This document shows positions 9,006-16,515 of a stretch of 37,042 nt of DNA, one piece after another (position 1 is the first letter of the stretch; every line of letters begins with the position of its first letter). The position numbers were made by a program, and so were the translations under genes. Source of the DNA: Aeromonas simiae (GTDB taxonomy: Bacteria; Pseudomonadota; Gammaproteobacteria; Enterobacterales; Aeromonadaceae). Location of the stretch: positions 423-37,464 of the forward strand of contig NZ_CDBY01000081.1 of assembly GCF_000820125.1 (NCBI RefSeq). The letters are read 5' to 3'. The notes beneath the pieces are model-generated. The model saw only the letters and a program-made list of their open reading frames with translations, did no database searches and was not told the DNA's origin.

Positions 9006-10406
9006 ATGCAAACCCCGTCTCAAGGGACCTTTTTAGGTCATCCTAAAGGGCTTTTTTTGCTCTTTAGCACTGAACTGTGGGAGCGATTCTCCTACTACGG
9101 CATGCGTGCCGTTCTGGTTCTCTATCTCACCGCCCAGACCACCAATGGCGGTCTCGGCTGGAATGAAGCCGATGCACTCAGGCTCTACGGCATCTATACC
9201 GGTCTGGTCTACATCACCCCGCTCATTGGTGGTTGGCTGGCCGATACCTTCCTCGGCCAACGCCGAGCCATTCTGATAGGCGCGACCCTGATGGCCGCCG
9301 GTCAGTTTACCCTGGCCCTCCCCCACTCCCTGTTCCCGGATCAAGTCTTCACCGTCTTCTATTCCGGTCTTGCCCTGCTCATCATTGGTAATGGTCTGTT
9401 CAAGCCCAACATCTCCACCATGGTGGGGGATCTCTATGAAGAGGGAGATCACCGCCGTGATGGTGCCTTCACCATCTTCTATATGGGGATCAATCTCGGC
9501 TCCCTGCTGACGGGCGTGATCTGTGGCGCCGCCGCCAATGCCTTCGGCTGGCAGGCCGCCTTCGTCGGCGCCGGCATCGGTATGTTGATCTCGCTGCTGC
9601 TGCAGGCCACCATGGCCCAGCGCTTTCTGGGTGATATCGGCCGTGTGCCGGCAGCCAAGCGGGCAGTAGAAAAGAGTCTGAACAAGCAGAAGAACCCCCT
9701 AACCAAGCAGGAGAGGGATCGCATCAAGGTCATCTTGGTGCTGGGCCTGTTCACCATCATCTTCTGGGCCGGTTTTGAACAAGCCGGAGGGCTGATGAAC
9801 CTCTATACTCAGGAGTACACCGACCGAATGATTGGCAGTTTTGAAGTCCCTGCCGCCTGGTTCCAGTCCCTGAACCCCTTCTTCATCATCACACTCGCAC
9901 CGATCATCGCCACCGTGTGGGTCAAACTGGGGCAACGTGAACCCAACTCTCCGGTCAAGTTCGCCATGGGTCTGCTGTTCCTCGCCATCGGCTTCCTGTT
10001 CATGGTCGGAGCCGTGCTGCAACAAGGTGGTGACAGTGCCGTCAAGACCTCCATGTTCTGGCTGATCGGCGCCTACCTGTTCCATACCCTGGGCGAGCTC
10101 TGCCTCTCCCCCATCGGCCTTTCCATGGTGACCAAGCTGGCTCCGCTGCGTCTGGCCTCCCTCATGATGGGTGCCTGGTTCGGCTTCAATGCCCTTGCCA
10201 ACTATATTGCAGGCTTCGTCGGCTCCTTCGTCGGCGAGTCCGGCCCGCTAGCCATCTTCGGTGGCATCGCCGTGGCGGCCACCATCAGCGCCACCCTGCT
10301 GCTACTGATGGCAAACCGTCTGGTCTACTGGATGCATGGTGCCGAAGGTCCGGCCACCCATCAGGAGGCCGCAGAGCAAGGGAAGCCACACGCTTCCACC
10401 ATCTGA
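9006..10406 (+). CDS. POT/PTR family proton-dependent oligopeptide transporter
   Basis: This is a 466-aa major-facilitator protein with 12-14 membrane segments. The family signature ExxERFxYYG is present as ELWERFSYYG (residues 23-32, the proton-coupling Glu/Arg cluster), as is the PTR2 signature FTIFYMGINLGSLL. GGWLADTFLGQRRAILIG is the loop after helix 2. It imports di- and tripeptides with protons across the inner membrane, like DtpA/DtpB. Which Dtp paralog it equals cannot be told by eye. A longer in-frame start exists at 8961, but the 9006 ATG has AGGTGGA upstream and begins MQTPSQGTFLGHPKGLFLLF, as expected for the family. It is monocistronic. Confidence 0.92.
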   Translation: MQTPSQGTFLGHPKGLFLLFSTELWERFSYYGMRAVLVLYLTAQTTNGGLGWNEADALRLYGIYTGLVYITPLIGGWLADTFLGQRRAILIGATLMAAGQFTLALPHSLFPDQVFTVFYSGLALLIIGNGLFKPNISTMVGDLYEEGDHRRDGAFTIFYMGINLGSLLTGVICGAAANAFGWQAAFVGAGIGMLISLLLQATMAQRFLGDIGRVPAAKRAVEKSLNKQKNPLTKQERDRIKVILVLGLFTIIFWAGFEQAGGLMNLYTQEYTDRMIGSFEVPAAWFQSLNPFFIITLAPIIATVWVKLGQREPNSPVKFAMGLLFLAIGFLFMVGAVLQQGGDSAVKTSMFWLIGAYLFHTLGELCLSPIGLSMVTKLAPLRLASLMMGAWFGFNALANYIAGFVGSFVGESGPLAIFGGIAVAATISATLLLLMANRLVYWMHGAEGPATHQEAAEQGKPHASTI

Positions 10407-10423
10407 TGGATCTCAATGAGAGA

Positions 10424-10446
10424 GGGCGCCCTAGGCGCCCTTTTTT
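10424..10446 (+). terminator. Terminator of the POT transporter
   Basis: GGGCGCC (10424-10430) pairs with GGCGCCC (10434-10440) around a 3-nt loop, followed by six T residues. On the minus strand the stem is followed only by TCTCTC, so it is a weak stop for the convergent rssB. Confidence 0.9.
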
Positions 10447-10447
10447 G

Positions 10448-11422
10448 TTACTGCTGATGTTGGATACATAGGTTGAGCTCCGCCCCGGACTCATTGCTGA
10501 CCTGTAGCGAGAAGGGGGCGTGCCAGCTACGGCGGTGCAAGGGATAGTCGGTATCACGCAGTAACCCAAGTGGCATGCCACCGCAACGCGCCAACCAGTG
10601 GGGCGACGCCAGACCCGCATTAGCCAGCAGCAGGTTGTCGTCAGGCGAGAAGAGCAGCGCTGCCACGCTGACAGGCTGGCGGATCCCCGATTCACACAGG
10701 TGCCAGTTGAGATAACTGAGCAGCTTCGCCGGTTGCTCCAACAGCCGGCTCTCTCCCTCCTGATACTGGCGATAGGGGCCGTTCATCAGCATGCGGACCA
10801 ATGCCGAACAGAAAGGGCCATCCTGCCCGAGCAGCGGCAGCTCCATCACCAGGATGAGCAGGGAACGGGAGACCCGAAAGCTCTCGACAATGAACAGATG
10901 GCCCATCCCCTCGCTGGTCACCTGCCACGGCCCCCACTCCTGCAGGGTCGAGTCCAGCTGTTGTCTCACCATACGGGTTGCCAGACGATCGTCGCGCCGC
11001 AGCGCATCCATGTGTTCAAGCAGCTCGAGCTGCTGCATCGCACTCGGGGTATGGTTCAGGGATTGTTCGATGCTAAAGCGCACCAGTTCCCAGTCACGGA
11101 TGGGTTTGATCAAAAAATCCCTGGCGCCGGCCCGGAGCACCCGCGCCACCACATCCATCCGGCTCTGGGCCGAAATCACGATGATCGGCAGCTCGGGATA
11201 ACGCACCCGCAGGCAGGCCAGCACCTCATGGCCATCCATCGCCGGCATGTTGAGATCGCACAGCACCAGCTCGGGTTTATACAAGGCGGCGGCGGCCACC
11301 CCTTCAATCCCATCCTCGGCCTCAAACACACGGGCACCACAGATCTCCAGATAGCAGACCAGCTGATGGCGAAAGATCGCATCATCCTCGATGACCAGTA
11401 TTCGGATTCCGGTTTCCAACAT
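10448..11422 (-). CDS. rssB: RssB-like response regulator, adaptor for RpoS proteolysis
   Basis: This 324-aa protein has a receiver domain (6-120; acidic pocket E12-D13-D14, phospho-acceptor D56 in LVLCDLNMPAMDG, Lys in FLIKPIRD) joined to a C-terminal PP2C-like pseudophosphatase domain. The C-terminal pattern SVAALLFSPDDNLLLANAGL with GGMPLGLL parallels E. coli RssB. Family role: phosphorylated RssB hands the stress sigma factor RpoS to ClpXP during growth. The start is uncertain: the ATG at 11422 is used, a TTG lies at 11440, and neither has a strong ribosome site. It is convergent with the POT gene and divergent from dnaT. In E. coli rssB directly precedes galU in the same direction; here the order is rearranged. 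Confidence 0.82.
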   Translation of the reverse strand: MLETGIRILVIEDDAIFRHQLVCYLEICGARVFEAEDGIEGVAAAALYKPELVLCDLNMPAMDGHEVLACLRVRYPELPIIVISAQSRMDVVARVLRAGARDFLIKPIRDWELVRFSIEQSLNHTPSAMQQLELLEHMDALRRDDRLATRMVRQQLDSTLQEWGPWQVTSEGMGHLFIVESFRVSRSLLILVMELPLLGQDGPFCSALVRMLMNGPYRQYQEGESRLLEQPAKLLSYLNWHLCESGIRQPVSVAALLFSPDDNLLLANAGLASPHWLARCGGMPLGLLRDTDYPLHRRSWHAPFSLQVSNESGAELNLCIQHQQ

Positions 11423-11655
11423 ACAGCGACGGCTCGGCAAGAGGGTGAAAAGGGGAAGGCATCGCCATTAAGACTAGTTCAGCTCAAAGGGCGTGTACCA
11501 CGATTGCCTGAGAATAATATTCCGGTCAATAGCGTTCAATGTCAGAAAACATGCCAGCCGCTTAGCCATCGTTCGCCATTAATTCGGTGTAGATTGCCAG
11601 TTCGACTCCGTTTCCCCTGCGACAGAGACACATTTTCACCGTACGATGCGCTCGT

Positions 11656-11684
11656 TTGTCTGCAACGCCCGCTTCGGGGATAAT
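11656..11684 (+). promoter_or_regulatory. Candidate sigma70 promoter of dnaT-dnaC
   Basis: TTGTCT (11656-11661) and GATAAT (11679-11684) are separated by exactly 17 bp, about 30 bp before the dnaT ATG. The rest of the rssB-dnaT spacer (11423-11655) shows nothing else I can support. Confidence 0.55.
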
Positions 11685-11713
11685 GCTCGCAGGAACCTTC
11701 TCCAATAAGCCAT

Positions 11714-12391
11714 ATGACCCCAGCCGAATACAGTGCGCTCGAACACCCCCGCCTCTCCCACCCGGCCCGCACGCTCTACTGCCTGCAACTGCGCCGGATC
11801 TGGTTGGAGCATCAGCCCCGGGTCATCAATTACCCGGTGCTTGGGCGTGCCCTGGCGGTCGTGGACCCGAGCGATCCCTCCGGTTTCAGCTTTCAGGTCA
11901 ATGCCAGGCAACTGACCGGCCTGCTCGATGAACTGGTCATGGCCGGGCTGCTCGAGTGCGAGCAGAGCGGTGAGCACTACCACCAGCAGACCTTCCGATT
12001 GCCCCTGCTGGAGGAGGAGACCAGCTCTCCACTGCCCCAGCGCCCCTTCCCCATGCATCTGCAATGGCGACCCGATGATGCCCTGCCCGCCCTTGCCCGG
12101 TTGTGTGGCGTCATCGATTGCAGCTACGGTGAGGAAGAACTTGGCGAGTTTATCGCCTACTGGCTGGGAAGGCCGGAGGTGTTCGAGAACCAGCATCAGT
12201 GGATGCTCAAGTTTGTCCGGGCGATCAAGACCCGGCGCTATATCCGCCGTCCCCCAGCAGAGTCTGCCGCCCAGGGCTACCAGCAGGCCCGCCCGCCGGT
12301 CGCCGAATCGGGCCCCAGCCGCCGGGCCCAGGAAATGATTGAAGAGGCCAAGCGCCTGACCCAGCAAAAGGAACAAGATGATGTCCAATGA
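11714..12391 (+). CDS. dnaT: DnaT-like primosomal protein
   Basis: The product is 225 aa. The N-terminal half (1-100) is a winged-helix-like region (LLDELVMAGLLE). The C-terminal half carries the DnaT ssDNA-binding domain signature: P..LQWRPDDALPALARLCGV, then EFIAYWLGRPE, then HQWMLKFVRAIKTRR (about 112-177). A Gln/Arg/Pro-rich tail ends at 225. In E. coli DnaT works with PriA/PriB and DnaC to reload the replicative helicase DnaB at stalled forks. The stop overlaps the start of dnaC by 14 bp, indicating translational coupling. The ribosome site before the ATG is weak. Compared with E. coli DnaT (179 aa) it is longer. Confidence 0.85.
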   Translation: MTPAEYSALEHPRLSHPARTLYCLQLRRIWLEHQPRVINYPVLGRALAVVDPSDPSGFSFQVNARQLTGLLDELVMAGLLECEQSGEHYHQQTFRLPLLEEETSSPLPQRPFPMHLQWRPDDALPALARLCGVIDCSYGEEELGEFIAYWLGRPEVFENQHQWMLKFVRAIKTRRYIRRPPAESAAQGYQQARPPVAESGPSRRAQEMIEEAKRLTQQKEQDDVQ

Positions 12392-13238
12392 GCAGGATCC
12401 CTTGAAAGAGGCGCTGGCTGATATCGAGGCCAAGCGCCAGCAGCTCCAGCGCGAAAAAAAGCGAGGACGCCAGCCCCATGATCCCGATCTGCAACGTCAT
12501 GTTGGCACACTGCTGGATCGGATCCGGCGCCTGCAACGCGAGACCGGTGGCTCACACTACGAGTACGAGGCCCTGCGCAAAGAGTACGAGGCCAAGGCCA
12601 ATGCCGAGGTGCGCGAGCTGCAAAAACAGGCGCGTCAGGAGCGGATCTCGCGTCTCATCGCCCAAGCCGACCTGAATCCGGAGTGGGTGTTTGAACGCAT
12701 GGATCACGACGATCCCAGCCTGCAATACCCCATCGAAACCGCTCGCTACTTCATCAGCGGCTTCGAGCACTGGGAGAAGAGCGGCGGCGGCTGCATGCTC
12801 ATCTATGGCGACTATGGCACCGGTAAATCCACCCTGGCTGGCGCCGTGGCCCATGAACTCATCGAACGCCACCAGAAATCGGTGATCTTCCAGCAGTGGG
12901 CCTCCATCGTCGATCGCCTGTTCTTCAACGTCATCGAAGATCAGGAGGAGCGCAACCAGTACCGCCGAGCCTTGGAAGAGGTCGATTTGCTGATCGTCGA
13001 TGAGGTGGCGGCAAACCGCGCCAAGCTGGCCGAGAGCCAGTCCAGCTTCCTCGGCCACCTGCTGCGCCGGCGTCGCAACCTCTCCCGTAGTGTCATTCTC
13101 ATCACTAACCACTCACCGGAAAGCCTGCACCGCGCCATCGGCGACTTCAGCTTTGAGGCCATCAAGGCCTTCAATCCGGTCGACATTCACCTCGCAGGGC
13201 CGAGCCGTCGCCCCAACATTGGCCACTACTCCGGCTGA
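12378..13238 (+). CDS. dnaC: DnaC-like replicative helicase loader
   Basis: This is a 286-aa AAA+ ATPase. The N-terminal third (1-85) is charged and helical (AKRQQLQREKKRGR, YEALRKEYEAKANAEVRELQ) and probably contacts DnaB. The ATPase core has Walker A GDYGTGKST (144-152, K150), Walker B LLIVDEV (204-210), and sensor-I-like ILITNHS. It loads DnaB helicase onto ssDNA. E. coli DnaC is about 245 aa, so this one carries a longer N-terminal region. AAGGA lies 5 nt before the first ATG; a second in-frame ATG follows at once. Coupled to dnaT, it probably functions with it in initiation and fork restart. Confidence 0.9.
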   Translation: MMSNEQDPLKEALADIEAKRQQLQREKKRGRQPHDPDLQRHVGTLLDRIRRLQRETGGSHYEYEALRKEYEAKANAEVRELQKQARQERISRLIAQADLNPEWVFERMDHDDPSLQYPIETARYFISGFEHWEKSGGGCMLIYGDYGTGKSTLAGAVAHELIERHQKSVIFQQWASIVDRLFFNVIEDQEERNQYRRALEEVDLLIVDEVAANRAKLAESQSSFLGHLLRRRRNLSRSVILITNHSPESLHRAIGDFSFEAIKAFNPVDIHLAGPSRRPNIGHYSG

Positions 13239-13274
13239 AAAAAACGAGGCCCGCTATCTTGAGATAGTGGGCCT
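13238..13274 (-). terminator. Strong minus-strand terminator abutting the dnaC stop
   Basis: The arms 13247-13259 and 13262-13274 can pair over 13 positions. There is one non-Watson-Crick position (G-U on the plus strand, A-C on the minus strand), and the apex probably opens to a TTGA-like loop. On the minus strand the stem is followed by CG and seven T residues (13244-13238). On the plus strand A residues follow, so it terminates minus-strand transcription from the 13.3-13.7 kb region, not dnaC. Confidence 0.8.
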
Positions 13275-13345
13275 TGAAAAAAGGTGCTACGGAATTGCGA
13301 CTTACGCCGCAAGAAACTTTAGAAGGGGACACCTCCTAAACTGGC
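13240..13345 (-). ncRNA. Candidate small RNA or 3'-UTR-derived RNA with three hairpins
   Basis: On the minus strand, between the 111-aa gene and dnaC, three hairpins follow one another. Hairpin 1 is TTTAGGAGG (13340-13332) with CCTTCTAAA (13326-13318), 9 bp with one G-U pair. Hairpin 2 is TTGCGGC (13312-13306), loop GTAA, and GTCGCAA (13301-13295), 7 bp with one G-U pair. Then comes a CACCTTTTTTCA single strand and the terminator at 13238-13274. The G-U pairs in hairpins 1 and 2 would be A-C mismatches on the other strand, which favours the minus strand as the RNA. Hairpin 1 buries AGGAGGTG, a perfect Shine-Dalgarno-like octamer. The 5' end is not known; TATTAT near 13352-13357 is a weak -10 candidate. 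Confidence 0.4.
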
Positions 13346-13411
13346 AACGGCGATAATAATGACGCGCAAACGTTTTACATAGCCTCTGCACACAAATGTG
13401 AGAGATATCTC

Positions 13412-13747
13412 TCAGTTCTGCGCCTCCTGCCCCTCTCGTTTCCAGTCACGATACTCCCCAGCCCAAAGCCGGGTGTGGATACCGTGACGAAGCACCCGGC
13501 ACTGCATCGCGGTGACAAACTGCCCGGGCCTGTATCCCTCCGGCCTGGGTAGCAGGATCACCCTGAGCCGGGCGCCATCATCAAGCAGCCAGCGTCCCCC
13601 ACCCAGCGGCGACACCAACATCCCCGTCAACTCAGCAATGCACGCCTCTCCACTGTCCGGCGCCTCATCCCGACAGCGAACAAACTCCCGGTAAAGACCA
13701 AATTCTGCGAGTTCACGCAGGATGGAAAGTCTCACTTTGCACACCAT
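13412..13747 (-). CDS. Hypothetical protein, 111 aa
   Basis: I do not recognise a family. The frame extends upstream to 13840, but the ATG at 13747 has an excellent ribosome site (GGAGG, 6 nt before), giving MVCKVRLSILRELAEFG at the N-terminus. The protein is soluble and Arg-rich. It has a helical start, then an apparently beta-rich middle (GMLVSPLGGGRWLLDDGARL, RVILLPRPEGYRPGQFVTAM) and an aromatic, charged tail (LWAGEYRDWKREGQEAQN). There is no signal peptide or membrane segment. The middle could be a small beta-barrel, but this is only an impression. It is convergent with dnaC and may share its transcript with the RNA candidate downstream. Confidence 0.65.
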   Translation of the reverse strand: MVCKVRLSILRELAEFGLYREFVRCRDEAPDSGEACIAELTGMLVSPLGGGRWLLDDGARLRVILLPRPEGYRPGQFVTAMQCRVLRHGIHTRLWAGEYRDWKREGQEAQN

Positions 13748-14297
13748 AGCATGCCTCCGAAAGGCGTCATTGGAGACATAGTGAGCAGGTCGATAAGGAA
13801 ATGAAACGATCAGTTTACATTTTGGTGAGCGCCGCCACAAAGATTGAAAATCACATCACACACAGACAATTGGTGTCATTAATGCCAGATAACTCGATAT
13901 ATTTCCCCGATTAAGGCCGATGTAACCACATGGCCATGCCACGAGATCCAAGGCTCATCTCCCCCCGCTCACCCGGACTTCCCCCTGGAATATGGCACCC
14001 TCGGATGTTGGTCAGCCACAGCCAATTGAAGCTTATTGAGACCCGCTGCCACCGAGCCCCAGCCAGTAAAAGAAGAGGGCTATCCACGACACAGGGCATC
14101 TTCTTTTCCCCTCCTTTTTAGCCCCCACGGCAAGGCGGAAGCGAAACCATGACTTATCACTCAATGCAGAATTAATCTGTTGTTTCATATATGGATATAG
14201 ATCATGCTTCGACTTACCATGGCGGGCCCTGCCGGCTCTTCGCAGCCAAGAGCGGCCTGGCGAAACTCATGACATTTGATGCAAAGGATACGCAGCA
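13748..14297. other. 550-bp stretch without a convincing gene
   Basis: The stretch lies between the 111-aa gene (-) and the stator operon (+), so it probably holds divergent promoters. Small frames on both strands (13930-14121 and 13911-14099) lack ribosome sites and protein-like composition. Two structures stand out: a perfect 9-bp inverted repeat, AAAAGAAGA (14068-14076) with TCTTCTTTT (14099-14107), followed by a pyrimidine run; and a hairpin 14231-14256 (GCTCTT/AAGAGC core) about 45 bp before the stator start. No sigma-28 or sigma-54 promoter was convincing. Confidence 0.6.
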
Positions 14298-15056
14298 ATG
14301 AGTTTGATTGGTGTACTGTTTGCCGTCCTCGTGATCCTCGGTGGCAACATGATCGAGGGCGGGCACCCGAGCGCCCTGCTCGATCTGCCGGCCTTCATGA
14401 TCGTGATCGGGGGAACCATAGGTGCGGCCATGACCCAATTCCCCTTCTCGGTCATCGGCGCCTCCATGAAACGCTTCAAGTGGCTGATAAGCCCCCTGCG
14501 CACCGACCTGCGCGCCCAATCCGAACTGCTGCAAGAGCTGGCTGGTAATGCCCGCCGCAACGGCATGCTGGCACTGGAGGGGATGCTCGATCAGATCCAG
14601 GATCCGTTCCTGCGCAAGGGGATCCAGATGATGGTCGACGGCTATGAAAAAGAGAAAATCCATGAAGTGCTGGAAAACGAGATCGAGTTCGAGCACGAAG
14701 ACATAGAGCAGACCGTCAAATTCTATGAGGCCATGGGCGGCTACTGCCCCACCATGGGGATCGTCGGGGCTGTGTTTGGCCTGATCCACGCCATGGGGCT
14801 GCTGGATGCCCCGGACAAGCTCGGCGGCGCCATCGCCGTGGCCTTTATCGCCACCATCTACGGGGTATCGGCGGCCAACCTCATCTTTCTCCCCTTCGGC
14901 AACCGCTATAAAGCCTTTGCCCATCAGATCCGCCACTACAAGGAGATGACCCTCACCGGCATCATGTGCATCATGGATGGTGAATCTCAGCAGCGCCTGC
15001 AGATCAGCCTGAGCCCCTACACAGGAGAAGATGGCAATGAAAAAGAAAAAGGCTGA
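14298..15056 (+). CDS. Flagellar motor stator protein, MotA/PomA family (MotC-like)
   Basis: This 252-aa protein is a cytoplasmic-membrane stator subunit with two N-terminal membrane segments (about 3-22 and 30-55), a cytoplasmic loop (about 60-140), and two further segments (about 145-170 and 180-205). EGGHPSALLDLPAFMIVIGG and GGYCPTMGIVGAVFGLIHAM are family signatures, the latter holding the conserved Pro. The sequence most resembles Pseudomonas MotC. Aeromonas is reported to have two polar stator pairs (PomAB and PomA2B2), and this could be the second. Ion specificity cannot be read from the sequence. AAGGA precedes the ATG. The end overlaps the partner gene by 26 bp. Confidence 0.88.
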   Translation: MSLIGVLFAVLVILGGNMIEGGHPSALLDLPAFMIVIGGTIGAAMTQFPFSVIGASMKRFKWLISPLRTDLRAQSELLQELAGNARRNGMLALEGMLDQIQDPFLRKGIQMMVDGYEKEKIHEVLENEIEFEHEDIEQTVKFYEAMGGYCPTMGIVGAVFGLIHAMGLLDAPDKLGGAIAVAFIATIYGVSAANLIFLPFGNRYKAFAHQIRHYKEMTLTGIMCIMDGESQQRLQISLSPYTGEDGNEKEKG

Positions 15057-15906
15057 AGCGCCCGAGAACCATGAGCGCTGGCTGGTCTCCTATGCCGACT
15101 TCATGACCCTGTTGTTCGCCCTTTTCGTGGTGCTCTACTCCTTCGCCATGGCCAAGCAGTCCGAGGTGCGGGTCATCATTCAGGGCTTTATCCAGTCGCT
15201 CGGCAAGATTGGGCTCATCTCGCCGCCAGCCGGCTCCCCCGTCTTGCAGGGCGGCACCGGCATCCTCGAGCCAGAATCACGCAGCACCGTCAGCACCGAG
15301 AACAAACCAAGCGTGATGGAGAGCGATCACGCCCCCGCCTCCGACCCCATCAATGAGACCATAGGCCAGTCGGCCAAGCCGGATCAGACCAACTCCTGGC
15401 CCCATCCCAGCCCGGAGACCCAGGGTTGGATCAAACAGAGCAAAGATAAGCTGGAGCACAGTCTCAAGAGCCAGATCGAAAGCAAGGAGATCGAGGTGGA
15501 GCAGCTCGGCAGCCAGCTGGTGATCCGCATCGGCGAGAAGGCGCTGTTTCCCGCCGATTCCGCCTTCCTGCAACCCCAGTTCATCCCGCTGCTGGAGAAG
15601 ATCGCCACTGTGCTGACCACCATTCCGGGCTCGGTCACCGTGACCGGGCATACCGACAACTCCACGCCTCCAGCCGAGCTTTACCGGGACAACTGGGAGC
15701 TGTCGGTGCTGCGCGCCGCCGCCGTGGTACACACCCTGATCACCAACAAGGAGCTCGCCGCCAGCCGTATCGTCGCTCAGGGGCGCGCCGATGCCCAGCC
15801 TCGCTTTGCCAACGACAACCCGGAGCATCGCCAGGCCAACCGCCGCGTCGAGATCACCTTGTCGCAGGGCTCCCCCAGCGAGCAGCAGCTTCCTATGCTC
15901 CACTAG
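15031..15906 (+). CDS. Flagellar motor stator protein, MotB/PomB family (MotD-like)
   Basis: This 291-aa protein has a Lys-rich cytoplasmic start (MAMKKKKAEAPENHERWLVS), a single membrane helix with the ion-binding Asp (YADFMTLLFALFVVLYSF, D23), a long Ser/Pro-rich periplasmic linker (about 60-140), and an OmpA-like peptidoglycan-binding domain (about 155-285) with VTVTGHTDNSTPPAELYRDN and ANRRVEI. It anchors the stator to the cell wall and forms the ion channel with the upstream subunit. The NHERWLVSYADFMTLLFA pattern is close to Pseudomonas MotD. AGGAGA lies just before the ATG. The pair sits alone, away from flagellar genes. Confidence 0.9.
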   Translation: MAMKKKKAEAPENHERWLVSYADFMTLLFALFVVLYSFAMAKQSEVRVIIQGFIQSLGKIGLISPPAGSPVLQGGTGILEPESRSTVSTENKPSVMESDHAPASDPINETIGQSAKPDQTNSWPHPSPETQGWIKQSKDKLEHSLKSQIESKEIEVEQLGSQLVIRIGEKALFPADSAFLQPQFIPLLEKIATVLTTIPGSVTVTGHTDNSTPPAELYRDNWELSVLRAAAVVHTLITNKELAASRIVAQGRADAQPRFANDNPEHRQANRRVEITLSQGSPSEQQLPMLH

Positions 15907-15921
15907 AGTCTCAATAGCGGT

Positions 15922-15950
15922 AAAAGCCCTTCAAATGAGAAGGATTTTTA
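15922..15950 (+). terminator. Terminator of the stator operon
   Basis: AAAAGCCCTTC and GAAGGATTTTT form a stem with an internal mismatch; the core is CCTTC (15928-15932) with GAAGG (15939-15943). A T-rich run ending at 15949 follows. It lies 16 bp after the stop codon. Confidence 0.65.
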
Positions 15951-15987
15951 TTTACCAAATAAAAACATGACCACCATCAAGCGTTAC

Positions 15988-16000
15988 GATTAATTAAAAA
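15988..16000 (+). promoter_or_regulatory. ArcA-like site upstream of nuoA (weak)
   Basis: GATTAATTAAAAA is close to the ArcA core GTTAATTA, about 95 bp before the nuoA ATG. E. coli nuo is repressed by ArcA under anaerobiosis, so a site here would make sense. One short AT-rich match is weak evidence. No clear -35/-10 pair for nuo was found, although TACATAAGAT near 16040 is a -10 candidate. Confidence 0.25.
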
Positions 16001-16092
16001 ACATCACAAACGCATCACGTTACGCTATCAAGCAGTTACATAAGATGACATCATTACCCTGCCGTTTCACTCTTCGGTAGGGAACACCGCAT

Positions 16093-16494
16093 ATGTTGTC
16101 TGGAGTCATAGCGCAACACTGGGCTTTCACTGTCTATGTGATTGCCGCTTTTGCCATTTGCTTCACCATGATCGGCCTCGCAGCCCTGCTGGGTGGCCGC
16201 GCCAAGGGACGAGCCAAGAACAAGCCTTTCGAATCGGGCGTCGACTCTGTCGGCAACGCCCGCTTACGCTTTTCTGCCAAGTTCTATCTGGTTGCCATGT
16301 TCTTCGTCATCTTCGACGTCGAAGCCCTCTATCTCTTTGCCTGGTCGGTCTCGGTGCGCGAGAGCGGCTGGGTCGGCTTTGCCGAAGCCGCCATTTTCAT
16401 TGTGTTGCTGCTGGTCGGCCTACTCTATCTGTGGCGCATCGGCGCCCTCGAGTGGTCGCCCAAGAAAAAGCCGCTCAACCAGCACCAGGATTAA
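16093..16494 (+). CDS. nuoA: NADH-quinone oxidoreductase subunit A
   Basis: This 133-aa membrane-arm subunit of complex I has three helices (about 11-34, 64-88, 97-118). The conserved loop between helices 1 and 2 has KPFESGVDS (44-52). Helix 2 starts with the [11 protein letters not shown] motif, in which D75 and E77 match the acidic pair of E. coli NuoA. It sits at the junction of the quinone cavity and the proton channels. It is the first gene of the nuo operon; the start is supported by AGGGA upstream. nuoB follows after 21 bp. Confidence 0.97.
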   Translation: MLSGVIAQHWAFTVYVIAAFAICFTMIGLAALLGGRAKGRAKNKPFESGVDSVGNARLRFSAKFYLVAMFFVIFDVEALYLFAWSVSVRESGWVGFAEAAIFIVLLLVGLLYLWRIGALEWSPKKKPLNQHQD

Positions 16495-16515
16495 CGCCTT
16501 TTCTGAGGTTTGCGC

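Noticed and set aside
13930-14121. Small frames of 63 codons (+) and 62 codons (-, 13911-14099)
   Set aside because: No ribosome site, proline/arginine-rich random-looking products, and mutual overlap.
14110-14297. Possible c-di-GMP (GEMM) riboswitch or sigma-28/sigma-54 promoter before the stator genes
   Set aside because: ACGGCAAGGCGGAAGCGAAACC only superficially resembles GEMM and lacks the paired helices. No TGGCAC-N5-TTGC or TAAA-N15-GCCGATAA match was found.
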